In this document: piece by piece, positions 7,734 through 14,839 of the stretch
Numbering within the stretch: the stretch's first letter is position 1
Layout of the letters: the number at the start of each line of letters is the position of its first letter
Assembly (NCBI GenBank): GCA_002364005.1
Contig: DEXG01000017.1
Location: forward strand, 52,714-78,295
DNA: 25,582 nt
Source: Phycisphaerales bacterium UBA3190
Lineage (GTDB): Bacteria > Planctomycetota > Phycisphaerae > Phycisphaerales > UBA1924
Direction: 5' to 3'
Notes under the pieces: generated by a model
The model's database searches: none
Told to the model about the DNA's origin: nothing
Seen by the model: the letters and a program-made list of their open reading frames with translations, nothing else
Made by a program: the position numbers and the translations under genes

Positions 7734-8207
7734 ATGACCGCATCAGGACCCCAAGCAACCCTCAAGGAAATGGGGCTCGCCCTCCCAGACGCTCCCAAGC
7801 CCGTCGCCTCGTATGTCCCCACACGACGATCTGGGAATCAGGTTTTTATCTCTGGCCAGATCCCCGTTTCAGATGGCCAGTTGCTCGCCAAGGGCCGTGT
7901 ACCCACGCAGACCTCCCTCGAAACCGCCATGGCGTGTGCCAAGCAGTGCACACTCAATGCGCTCGCGTGCCTGAACGCCGAAATCGGGGATCTGGGCCGA
8001 GTCACACGCGTTGTCAAGGTCGGCGTGTTTGTCGCCAGCGAGCCAGGCTTTGGCGATCAACCCAAGATCGCCAACGGCTGCTCGGACCTCCTCGTCGAAA
8101 TCTTTGGTCAAGAGATCGGCCAACATGCCCGGGCTGCGGTCGGGGTCAGTGCGCTGCCGCTCGATGTGCCCGTCGAGATCGAGTTCGTCTTCGAAGTCAG
8201 CGCATAA
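7734..8207 (+). CDS. RidA/YjgF-family protein
   Basis: A 157-residue member of the longer RidA-like group. RidA itself hydrolyses reactive enamine/imine intermediates made by PLP enzymes; members of this longer group are not all proven deaminases. Diagnostic parts are 'KPVASYVPTRRSGNQVFISGQIP' (N-terminal strand pair, here given only as a landmark around residues 21-43), 'NALACLNAEIGDLGRV' and the C-terminal 'ARAAVGVSALPLDVPVEIE', whose Arg corresponds to the substrate-carboxylate-binding Arg105 of E. coli RidA. The start at 7734 has GGAG eight bases upstream and begins where family similarity begins. It is a single plus-strand gene; its stop codon TAA lies in the A-tract that serves as the U-tract of the transaldolase terminator on the other strand. 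Confidence 0.9.
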   Translation: MTASGPQATLKEMGLALPDAPKPVASYVPTRRSGNQVFISGQIPVSDGQLLAKGRVPTQTSLETAMACAKQCTLNALACLNAEIGDLGRVTRVVKVGVFVASEPGFGDQPKIANGCSDLLVEIFGQEIGQHARAAVGVSALPLDVPVEIEFVFEVSA

Positions 8208-8228
8208 AAAAACCACCCAAATGGGTGG
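8206..8228 (-). terminator. Rho-independent terminator of the transaldolase gene
   Basis: CCACCC (8213-8218), AAAT loop, GGGTGG (8223-8228). Read on the minus strand the stem is followed by seven T residues (8212-8206), a classical intrinsic terminator 27 bp after the transaldolase stop. The A/T tract overlaps the TAA stop of the convergent RidA gene. Confidence 0.75.
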
Positions 8229-8241
8229 GTTGGTGATTCAT

Positions 8242-8253
8242 CCACAATTGTGG
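8242..8253. repeat. 12-bp perfect palindrome behind the transaldolase stop
   Basis: CCACAATTGTGG, two bases downstream of the transaldolase stop codon (8256-8258) and just before the terminator hairpin. It has no loop, so it suits a DNA-binding dimer or is chance; no known site is matched. Confidence 0.35.
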
Positions 8254-8255
8254 GC

Positions 8256-8900
8256 TTAGCCAAACGCCTTCTGGTAATCGGCGAGGAACTGCTCAAGCCC
8301 ACGGTCAGTCAGCGGGTGCTGCATCAGCTGCTTGATGACCTTGAGCGGCACGGTTGCCACATCGGCGCCGATGAGCGCACACTCGAGCATGTGCTTGGGG
8401 TGACGGATCGAGGCGGCGAGGATCTTGGTTTCAAAGCCGTAGTTGTCGTAGATGGTCCGGATCTGCGAGATCAGCTCGGTGCCGTCCTGCGAGATGTCGT
8501 CGAGTCGCCCGATGAAGGGTGAGACGAGGAACGCCCCGGCCTTGGCGACCATCATCGCCTGCATGGCCTGGAAGCAGAGTGTCATGTTGGTCTTGATGCC
8601 CTCGTCGCTCAGGGCCTTGCATGCCTTGACGCCGTCGACCGTGGTCGGGAGCTTGACGACGATCTGGGGTGCGATCTTGGCTCGCTCTTTGCCCTCTGAG
8701 AGCATCGCCCCGTACTCCGTGGCGATGACTTCTGCCGAGACCGGCCCGGAGACGACGCCACAGATTTCCTCCAGGCGTTTGCCGTAGTCGATGCCCTCTT
8801 TGGCGATCAACGAAGGATTGGTGGTCACGCCGTCGAGGATGCCCAGATCGTTTGCTTCTTTGATCTCGTCGAGATTCGCGGTGTCGATGTACAGTTCCAC
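8256..8900 (-). CDS. tal: Transaldolase (short TalC/FSA-like subfamily)
   Basis: A 214-residue enzyme of the short transaldolase/fructose-6-phosphate aldolase family, non-oxidative pentose phosphate pathway, cytoplasmic, normally a decamer. It begins 'MELYIDTANLDEIKEA' and has 'GVTTNPSLIAKEG'. The Schiff-base lysine is Lys83 in 'IVVKLPTT'. Two positions separate true transaldolases from F6P aldolases: Glu57 in 'SAEVIATE' (Gln59 in E. coli FSA) and Phe129 in 'VSPFIGRLDD' (Tyr131 in FSA). Both point to transaldolase: moving the dihydroxyacetone unit between sedoheptulose-7-phosphate and glyceraldehyde-3-phosphate. The start is GTG at 8900, supported by GGAG seven bases upstream; the ATG just upstream is out of frame. 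It is a single-gene unit with its own terminator. Confidence 0.92.
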   Translation of the reverse strand: MELYIDTANLDEIKEANDLGILDGVTTNPSLIAKEGIDYGKRLEEICGVVSGPVSAEVIATEYGAMLSEGKERAKIAPQIVVKLPTTVDGVKACKALSDEGIKTNMTLCFQAMQAMMVAKAGAFLVSPFIGRLDDISQDGTELISQIRTIYDNYGFETKILAASIRHPKHMLECALIGADVATVPLKVIKQLMQHPLTDRGLEQFLADYQKAFG

Positions 8901-8954
8901 TGTGTCGCTCCATGCCGAGTAATCGTGCGGTTTGCCCAGAGATGGGCTGCAACT

Positions 8955-10466
8955 CTAGGCCCCGAGGTGCTCGAGTTCGGGCCTGAGCATGCGTCGCATG
9001 ATCTTTCCGGTCCCGTTTCTTGGCAGCGCTTCGATCAAGACCACCCGGCGTGGGACCTTGTAGCCAGGCAGCTTCTCCCTGCACCAGCGGATCAGTTCGT
9101 CGGGGTCCGGTGTTGTATCCTCGGCGGCCTCGACGAACGCGATGGGTACCTCGCCCCGCATGGGGTCCTGCAGCCCGATGACGCCCGAGTCGTGCACGCT
9201 TGGGTGCGCGTTGAGGACCTCTTCGATCTCGCGGGGAAAGACATTCTCGCCGCCGACGATCATCATCTCTTTGATGCGTCCGGTGATGGTCAGGAAGCCT
9301 TGCTCATCGATCTGGGCCATGTCGCCGGTTCGGAAGAACCCCCGGTCATCGAACGCGTTTGATGATTCCGCTTGCAGACCGAGATACCCTCGCATGATGT
9401 TCGGGCCTCGCATGCGAAGCTCGCCGTCGGTGTTTGGGGGGAGGATTTGATTTGTCTCCGGGTCCACCACGATCTGCTCAAGATTCGGGACCGGCCGCCC
9501 AACAGTGCCTGCGCGGTTGTCTTCTGGCAGGAGTACATGCGTCACGGGTGATGTCTCGGTCAGCCCGTAGCCCTCGACAATCGGAACCTGGAACCTCGCG
9601 CCGAACCTGCTACGCACATCGTCTGGGAGCGGCTCTCCCCCACTGATCGTGAGTCGCAGCGAGGTGAAATCATCTGGAACGGCGGCTTTGACCGTCATCA
9701 ACGCGTTGTACATCGATGGGATCGCGACATAGATCGAAGGCCGATGCTCGCGGAGCAGCTCGATGATCTTTCTCGGCACAAAGCGTGCGGTGTACACGGC
9801 CTTGCATCCGAACAGCATGGGGACGAGCGTGAGTGCTGTAAGGCCGAAGCAGTGGAACTGCGGCAGGACGCCCAGGAACACATCGTTCGGCTGCACGCCC
9901 ACATGCTCGTGCATCTGAATCGCGTTGCTCAGCAGGTTCTTGTGCGTGAGCATCACCCCCTTGGGCTTGCCCGAAGTCCCCGAGGTGTAGAGCACGACCG
10001 CCAGTTCGCTGGGTGAGGTCGCTTTGGGCGTCCGGGGTGTTGGTACCTTGTGGAAGTCCAGATCCTCGAGGTAGATGATCTTCTTGCACTTGGGCACGAA
10101 CCCGAGATGTTCGGTCAGCTTGCGGGAGGCGATGAGCAGATCGCAGCCGCTGTCTTGCACGACATAGTTGAGTGTGGGCTCATCGAGCAGGTAGTTGAGC
10201 GGCACGGCGGCTCGCCCGGCAAGCCAGGTGCCGTAGGCGGCAATCCCCATTGCACCGGAAGTTGGGATGAGCAGACCGATGGTCGGCGAGCTGGAATGCG
10301 ACTCGATGAGGTCGGCGATGTGCATCCCCGCGACCAGCAGTTCCTTGCCTTGGTATGAGCGCCGATCATCGACCAACAGGACGCGGTTCGGCCGGCGCAG
10401 GAAACTCGAAGTCAGGGCGATCGACAGGTTGGAACGCAGCGAAATGAGTAGCGGATTGATCGACAT
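8955..10466 (-). CDS. AMP-forming acyl-CoA ligase (long-chain fatty-acid type)
   Basis: A 503-residue ANL-superfamily enzyme that activates a carboxylic acid as acyl-AMP and transfers it to CoA (or another thiol). The phosphate loop is 'LYTSGTSGKPKGVMLTH' (about 159-175); further core motifs are 'YGLTETSP', 'GFFRTGDMAQID' and the hinge 'ITGRIKEMMIVGGENVFP'; the C-terminal catalytic lysine is Lys488 in 'NGTGKIMRR'. All key parts are intact and the length is normal for a fatty-acid CoA ligase. The start at 10466 is chosen because GGGAGG lies nine bases before this ATG; a TTG two codons upstream is possible. It follows the beta-propeller gene by 67 bp on the same strand and could be the last member of the acpS operon, which would fit acyl metabolism. 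Substrate chain length cannot be told from sequence alone. Confidence 0.9.
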   Translation of the reverse strand: MSINPLLISLRSNLSIALTSSFLRRPNRVLLVDDRRSYQGKELLVAGMHIADLIESHSSSPTIGLLIPTSGAMGIAAYGTWLAGRAAVPLNYLLDEPTLNYVVQDSGCDLLIASRKLTEHLGFVPKCKKIIYLEDLDFHKVPTPRTPKATSPSELAVVLYTSGTSGKPKGVMLTHKNLLSNAIQMHEHVGVQPNDVFLGVLPQFHCFGLTALTLVPMLFGCKAVYTARFVPRKIIELLREHRPSIYVAIPSMYNALMTVKAAVPDDFTSLRLTISGGEPLPDDVRSRFGARFQVPIVEGYGLTETSPVTHVLLPEDNRAGTVGRPVPNLEQIVVDPETNQILPPNTDGELRMRGPNIMRGYLGLQAESSNAFDDRGFFRTGDMAQIDEQGFLTITGRIKEMMIVGGENVFPREIEEVLNAHPSVHDSGVIGLQDPMRGEVPIAFVEAAEDTTPDPDELIRWCREKLPGYKVPRRVVLIEALPRNGTGKIMRRMLRPELEHLGA

Positions 10467-10533
10467 GCACAAGCCCCTCCCGGAGAGCGAGGATAGCGTA
10501 CACTAATATTCTGCGGATTGCAACCGATCGCGT

Positions 10534-11475
10534 TCAGTAAGGCCAGATCTCGAGCCCGTGCGGGGCGTTTCGCAGGTCGTTGCTGACTTGGAGCGTCGCG
10601 ACCATCTCGCCCTTCTGGGCGCTGAAGGCGCTCACCGTGCCTGGCGATGAACCAGCGATCAGCAGCTTGCTGACCCGATCGACACAAAGCCCACGCCCGA
10701 ACGCCTGACGGGCGTAGTCGCCGGGGATGTCGGCGTGACTCAGTTCCTCCCGCTTGTATCGCGGGTATTCAAACTTTTTGAGCACGCGGGCGCTGCGATC
10801 GCCAAGCACCAGCGCGTCCTGCCCGGTCGAGTTCATGACCACGCCCTTGCCCAAGGGCTGGCAGTTGTGCGTCGTTGGGGGCACGATCGCGTAGGGACGG
10901 ACCTTATCGTCGATGATCGAGGCGAGCATGTTCATCGCCAGCCCTGAGAACATGCACACGCCGTTGGTGTAGCACACATTGTTCAGGTGCAGGTGATCGC
11001 CGTGCGGCGGACCGTCGGGTTCGTTGGGATCAAACACCGTTGCACGCAGTTCGACGCCGGATCCGAGCTTCATCGGGCGCATCCACCAGCCACGATCGAA
11101 TCGTTCTTCGCGGGTGTCGAAGCGGAGCACCGAATCGAAGCTCGTCGAGCTGAGGTAGATGTACCGATGCCCGTCGTAGCAGATCTCGTGGCAGTGATGC
11201 AGGTAGTCGCTCTTGTACGACCGGAGGATATCAAACGATTGGTTGAACACGAACAGCTCATCGGACGCGGCGATGAATATCTCGTCACCGACGAAGCAGA
11301 TACCACGCAGGCCACGCCCCTGCCCGCGACCCTCCCAGCTGATGTCGATGCGGTCCCAGTCGAGCACCTGCTCGTACTCACCGCGTTGCAGATCGATCAG
11401 GTACGCGCCGCCGTGCGAATCGCCCTGCTGGGAGCTGCGCACGACATCGGTCATGAGAACCTTGGGAAGCACCAT
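10534..11475 (-). CDS. Beta-propeller-like protein of unknown function
   Basis: 313 residues with repeated short strand patterns such as 'GDEIFIAASDELFVFN', 'GHRYIYLSSTSFDSVLRFD', 'GQDALVLGDRSARVLK' and 'SKLLIAGSSPGTVSAF', as in six-bladed propellers of the DUF4915/TIGR03032 kind. His-rich spots 'YLHHCHEICYDGH', 'GPPHGDHLHLNN' and 'PPTTHNCQP' lie where such proteins often bind a metal or substrate in the central channel. No signal peptide is seen, so it is probably cytoplasmic. The start at 11475 is 6 bp after the acpS stop; a second ATG at 11454 is possible. It is the fifth gene of dnaJ-grpE-fmdB-acpS-propeller. The family assignment is tentative and no activity can be named. Confidence 0.75.
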   Translation of the reverse strand: MVLPKVLMTDVVRSSQQGDSHGGAYLIDLQRGEYEQVLDWDRIDISWEGRGQGRGLRGICFVGDEIFIAASDELFVFNQSFDILRSYKSDYLHHCHEICYDGHRYIYLSSTSFDSVLRFDTREERFDRGWWMRPMKLGSGVELRATVFDPNEPDGPPHGDHLHLNNVCYTNGVCMFSGLAMNMLASIIDDKVRPYAIVPPTTHNCQPLGKGVVMNSTGQDALVLGDRSARVLKKFEYPRYKREELSHADIPGDYARQAFGRGLCVDRVSKLLIAGSSPGTVSAFSAQKGEMVATLQVSNDLRNAPHGLEIWPY

Positions 11476-11481
11476 GCCTGC

Positions 11482-11862
11482 TCAAGCCCCCTCTGCGATG
11501 ACCGAGGCGATGGCCGTCGGTGCCACATGCGACATCGAGAGGTGCCAGGTGGTGATGCCCATCTCCGCGGCGATCTCCCCGGCCCGGCCTGTGACTTTGA
11601 GCGAGGGCTTGCCGGACTCGGCGCGGACGACCTCGATATCGGTCCAGCCGATGCCCTGGGCCCAGCCCGTGCCCAGCGCCTTGAGCGTGGCTTCCTTGGC
11701 CGCGAACCGGGCCGCCAAGTGTTCGAGCTGTCGTCGGCTGCTCTTGGAGTCTTCCTGCTCACCGGGCGTGAAGCAGCGTTCCAGGAATCGCTCAGGGTGA
11801 TCGCCCAGCATCTGCTTGATGCGTGCGGTTTCGACGATGTCCACCCCGTGCCCGATGATCAT
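11482..11862 (-). CDS. acpS: Holo-[acyl-carrier-protein] synthase
   Basis: 126 residues, the usual size of AcpS, which transfers 4'-phosphopantetheine from CoA to a serine of acyl carrier protein. The magnesium-binding motifs are present: 'GHGVDIVE' with Asp8 and 'RFAAKEATLKAL' with Glu57. The C-terminal 'WHLSMSHVAPTAIASV' is also typical. Its ATG overlaps the fmdB stop by 4 bp (ATGA), a sign of translational coupling, and the propeller gene follows after 6 bp. Location inside a dnaJ-grpE transcript is unusual, since acpS is more often next to pdxJ, recO or nadD-type genes. Confidence 0.94.
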   Translation of the reverse strand: MIIGHGVDIVETARIKQMLGDHPERFLERCFTPGEQEDSKSSRRQLEHLAARFAAKEATLKALGTGWAQGIGWTDIEVVRAESGKPSLKVTGRAGEIAAEMGITTWHLSMSHVAPTAIASVIAEGA

Positions 11863-12227
11863 GACTTGCTCGCGTTCTTGGGTTTGGAATCGGACTTGGT
11901 TTTCTTCGTCCCGCTGTCCGCTTTGGTCTCGGTCTTCTTTGCGGGCTTCTTGTCATCACCCGATTTGGTCGTCTTGGCATCGTCGGACTTGCCCGACTCG
12001 CTCGCGGCCTTGGTCTCGGCTTCTTTGGCCTTGCTGTAGTCCTTGGAGCGGTAATCGGTCTCGTAGAAGCCCGAGCCCTTGAAGATCAGCGCCGCACCGG
12101 TGCCGATGAGGCGTTCGAGCTTGAGCTTGCCGCACTCGGGGCACTTCTTCTTGACACCCTCGCTCATGGACTGGAACAGCTCGAACTCGTGCCCGCATGC
12201 GTTGCATTGGTAGTCATAGGTCGGCAT
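11859..12227 (-). CDS. FmdB-type zinc-ribbon protein with long charged tail
   Basis: 122 residues. The first 55 or so form the FmdB/CxxC_CxxC_SSSS putative regulatory zinc ribbon: 'MPTYDYQCNACGHEFELFQ', 'KKCPECGKLKLERLIGT' and 'FKGSGFYETDYRSK'. Four cysteines (two CxxC pairs) should bind one zinc. The remaining half is a low-complexity Lys/Ser/Asp/Ala tail without hydrophobic residues, probably disordered. The role of the family is not firmly known; the name comes from a formamidase operon gene thought to be regulatory. It starts 2 bp after the grpE stop and overlaps acpS by 4 bp, so it is firmly part of the chaperone operon. Confidence 0.88.
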   Translation of the reverse strand: MPTYDYQCNACGHEFELFQSMSEGVKKKCPECGKLKLERLIGTGAALIFKGSGFYETDYRSKDYSKAKEAETKAASESGKSDDAKTTKSGDDKKPAKKTETKADSGTKKTKSDSKPKNASKS

Positions 12228-12229
12228 GA

Positions 12230-12907
12230 TCAGCCCTCCTCGTCCAATGCCTGCCCGTCCTCAGGCTGGGGCACCACCCCCACCTTGGCGGGGCGGACCA
12301 CGCGGTCGCCGAGCTTGAAACCGATGCCCATCACCAGCGAGATGTGACCGGGCTCGATGCCCTCGGCGGGCTGCTGCATCATGGCCGCGTGCTCAACCGG
12401 GTTGAACTCATCGCCCACGCTCGGGCTGATCGGCGTCACGCCGTAGTTGCCCAGCAGGCGCATGAACTCGTCGCGGAGCATCCGGACCCCGTCGAGCACG
12501 GTCTGGGCGCTGACCTTTTCGGGGTCCTGCGTCATGGCCATCTCGAAGGTGTCCAGCAGCGGGATCAGCGACTGCACGACGCCCTGCGTGGCGCTGGTGC
12601 GTGCCTCACGCTCGTTGCCCGAGGCGCGACGCTGGAAGTTCTGATGATCCGCGGCTGCGCGAAGCAGGCGGTCCTGCATCTCGTCGCGCAGTCGGATCGT
12701 GTCGACCAGCGCTTCGATGATCTCCGCGTTCTCGGGCGAGGTCTCCAGCTCACCGTTCAGCGCCAGATGCCGGATGGACTCCATGCGTGCCGCGTGCTCC
12801 TCGGCTTCCCTCTGCGCCTGAGCAAGCTGCTCCTGCTGCTCCTGCTGTTCCTGGGTCGGCTCGGTGTCCGCGTTCTGATCTTCGGTATGTTCGTGTGTCT
12901 CGTTCAT
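12230..12907 (-). CDS. grpE: GrpE, nucleotide exchange factor of DnaK
   Basis: 225 residues. GrpE dimers release ADP from DnaK. The N-terminus is Glu/Gln-rich and coiled ('EPTQEQQEQQEQLAQAQ'), followed by the long helix with 'RDEMQDRLLRAAADHQNFQRR' (about 21 residues, cited here only as a landmark near 75-95) and the C-terminal beta domain with 'VGDEFNPVEHAAMMQQP' and 'GFKLGDRVVRPAKVGVV', which are family signatures. Start at ATG 12907 with a weak GAAG before it; an in-frame GTG at 12916 is possible. It lies 25 bp after dnaJ. DnaK itself is not in the window. Confidence 0.94.
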   Translation of the reverse strand: MNETHEHTEDQNADTEPTQEQQEQQEQLAQAQREAEEHAARMESIRHLALNGELETSPENAEIIEALVDTIRLRDEMQDRLLRAAADHQNFQRRASGNEREARTSATQGVVQSLIPLLDTFEMAMTQDPEKVSAQTVLDGVRMLRDEFMRLLGNYGVTPISPSVGDEFNPVEHAAMMQQPAEGIEPGHISLVMGIGFKLGDRVVRPAKVGVVPQPEDGQALDEEG

Positions 12908-12932
12908 CTTCAACACTCACTTATATGTTCAG

Positions 12933-14090
12933 TCAGCCGCCGATGAAATCGGTGATCTTCTTCCAGAAGCCGTGGGACTCGGGGTTGACATGCTTGTCTT
13001 CGGTCTTGGCGAACTCACGCAGCAGGTCTTCCTGCTTGCTCGTGAGCTTCTTGGGGGTCTCGATCTTGGCAACCACGATCAGGTCACCCTTGCGCCCGTT
13101 GCGCAGGTTGGGCAGCCCCGCGTCGTGGATCCGGAACAGATCGCCGTACTGCGTGCCCTTCTTGATGTTGAGCGTCTCCTTGCCCTCAACCGTCGGCACC
13201 TCAACCTCGGCACCCAGCGTCGCCTGCGTGAACGAGATCGGCATCTCCATAAGCAGGTGGTCGCCGTCGCGTTCGAAGAACTCGTGCGGCTTGACACGCA
13301 CCACGACATGCAGGTCGCCCCGCATGCCCTGCCCGTTGGGCGACGCCTCGACATTCGGCGGCTCGCCCTCGCCGGGCACCCGTACCGCCTGCCCGTCGTG
13401 GATCCCCGCGGGGATCTTGACGCTCAGTGATCGCTTCTTGCCCACGCGTCCCTTGCCGTGGCACTTGTCGCACTTGTCCTTGATGACTTTGCCGCGTCCT
13501 CGGCAGGTCGGGCAGGCCGTGACCATGCGGAACATGCCGCCCATGCCCGCCTGCTGCACCTTGCCCTGTCCACCACAGGTCGAGCAGGTCTCGGGCTCGG
13601 TGCCGGGCTTGGCACCGCTGCCGGTGCAGGTATCGCAGATGTCCATGCGGGTGAACTCGACATCCTTACTCACGCCCGAGGCGACCTCTTTGAGATCGAG
13701 GACGACCTCGGTCTCCAGGTCGTAGCCGCGTGCGGGGCCGCGTCGCTGACCGCGCTGGCCGCCGAAGCCCCCACCACCACCGCCGCCGAAGATGTCGTTG
13801 AACATCGAGAAGATGTCGTCGACATTCATGCGGTTGAAGTCGTGCCCTGCCGCGCCGTGACCGCGCAGTCCCTCGTGGCCGTACTGGTCGTAGATCTTGC
13901 GCTTCTGTTCGTCGCTGAGCACCTCGTAGGCCTCGGCGCACTCCTTGAACTTCACCTCTGCTTCGGTGTCATCGGGGTTGCGGTCGGGATGGTACTTCAT
14001 CGCCAGACGCCGGTAGGCGCGTTTGATCTCTTCGCCGTCGGCGGTGCGTTCGACGCTGAGCACTTCGTAGTAGTCGCGGGTGGTGGGCAT
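12933..14090 (-). CDS. dnaJ: DnaJ co-chaperone (type I Hsp40)
   Basis: 385 residues, complete type I DnaJ. The J domain has 'YHPDRNPDD' with the HPD triad at 34-36, which triggers ATP hydrolysis by DnaK. A Gly-rich linker ('FGGGGGGGFGGQRG') follows. The zinc domain has all four CxxCxGxG repeats: 'CDTCTGSG', 'CSTCGGQG', 'CPTCRGRG' and 'CDKCHGKG'. The C-terminal substrate-binding domains include 'GDLHVVVRVKPHEFFERDGD' and 'GDLFRIHDAGLPNL'. It starts only 2 bp after the stop of the upstream unknown gene; the nearest ribosome site (AAGGA, 12 nt upstream) lies inside that gene's last codons, so dnaJ translation may depend on it. Confidence 0.97.
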   Translation of the reverse strand: MPTTRDYYEVLSVERTADGEEIKRAYRRLAMKYHPDRNPDDTEAEVKFKECAEAYEVLSDEQKRKIYDQYGHEGLRGHGAAGHDFNRMNVDDIFSMFNDIFGGGGGGGFGGQRGQRRGPARGYDLETEVVLDLKEVASGVSKDVEFTRMDICDTCTGSGAKPGTEPETCSTCGGQGKVQQAGMGGMFRMVTACPTCRGRGKVIKDKCDKCHGKGRVGKKRSLSVKIPAGIHDGQAVRVPGEGEPPNVEASPNGQGMRGDLHVVVRVKPHEFFERDGDHLLMEMPISFTQATLGAEVEVPTVEGKETLNIKKGTQYGDLFRIHDAGLPNLRNGRKGDLIVVAKIETPKKLTSKQEDLLREFAKTEDKHVNPESHGFWKKITDFIGG

Positions 14091-14092
14091 AC

Positions 14093-14686
14093 TTATTCGT
14101 CGTCCTTGTCTTCAAGTGCTCTAGCGATATTCGTCAACTGATTTTCTATCCGCACAACAGAGTCTTTGACCGGCCTTATGCGAGAATCAATCTCACGCCA
14201 AATACTCGGCCCGCTAATCAACTGGCCATCTTTCCAAGAAGGAGTGATATCAAATACCTCTGAGTACTTTGGCCTTTTTCCATACTTCTTGGCGTATCTC
14301 ACTTCGACGATCAGTTTCGCCCCTGAGTTTCGTTCGGCCCACACTTTGTCTCGGTCAAGACTGAAAGAAACTGACTTCTCAGGAGCAATCATCGGCCATG
14401 TATGCGAGAAAGCTTTTTTTATGTCGTTGAGTACTCCAACATCATTCACCGGGCGGAATTGCGAACTAACAGTGGCTTGAGCCGTAAAAGCTGGGCTCGC
14501 GCCAATATTTCTCAAAACAACTCCGAAGAACACTGATCCATCTTGAATCTGCTCAATCGTTACCAGTAGCCGCGGGTCGGTCTGCCTTCTAGTAAGATCC
14601 CAAACAAGAAAGGCAGTGATGGCGCTAGCCAGTGCTGCCAGTGAACTGACCAAATGAGGAATATATTCGAGCCAACCGCTTTCCAT
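14093..14686 (-). CDS. Unknown small membrane-anchored protein, AT-richer than its surroundings
   Basis: Not recognised. 197 residues: a single N-terminal helix 'LVSSLAALASAITAFLVW', then 'DLTRRQTDPRLLV' and a predicted beta-rich domain with 'VFFGVVLRNIGASPAF', 'KLIVEVRYAKKYGKR' and, at the end, a short helical, acidic tail ('RIENQLTNIARALEDKDDE'). This is a widespread but unnamed 'one helix plus beta-sandwich' layout. The start at 14686 (GGTGG upstream) is chosen; the longer frame to 14779 only translates repeat copy 1. Base composition is clearly lower in G+C than the neighbouring genes (sampled lines of 42-53 % against about 60-65 %), and codons end in A/T far more often, which suggests recent transfer. 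It sits between groEL1 and dnaJ, 2 bp before dnaJ, so it would share the heat-shock transcript. Confidence 0.75.
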   Translation of the reverse strand: MESGWLEYIPHLVSSLAALASAITAFLVWDLTRRQTDPRLLVTIEQIQDGSVFFGVVLRNIGASPAFTAQATVSSQFRPVNDVGVLNDIKKAFSHTWPMIAPEKSVSFSLDRDKVWAERNSGAKLIVEVRYAKKYGKRPKYSEVFDITPSWKDGQLISGPSIWREIDSRIRPVKDSVVRIENQLTNIARALEDKDDE

Positions 14687-14731
14687 CAAACCACCCCCCA
14701 CCGTTTCCGATGAGGGAGTGAATCTACTTGT

Positions 14732-14827
14732 CCTCGTGGGACGGGCTTCCAGCCCGTCGCTCCATGCCTCCTCTCCCAACCGACAAAGGAGACAAGGAGT
14801 GACAGGCAGGATGCCTGTCCCACTAGC
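14732..14827. repeat. Cloverleaf-like interspersed repeat, copy 1
   Basis: 96 bp, directly oriented and about 80 % identical to copy 2. Outer arms GTGGGA (14736-14741) and TCCCAC (14818-14823); left hairpin GACGGGCT-TCC-AGCCCGTC (14740-14758); imperfect middle stem CTCCT (14768-14772) with AGGAG (14787-14791); right hairpin GACAGGCA-GGA-TGCCTGTC (14801-14819). It starts 12 bp after the groEL1 stop when read on the minus strand. Its translation gives the '...RPTRTSRF' peptide at the head of the neighbouring long frame, which is therefore not coding. Confidence 0.8.
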
Positions 14828-14839
14828 TTGTGAAGGAAA

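Noticed and set aside
14687..14779. Longer N-terminus for the unknown gene before dnaJ
   Set aside because: The extra 31 codons translate repeat copy 1; the membrane protein proper starts at 14686 with a ribosome site.
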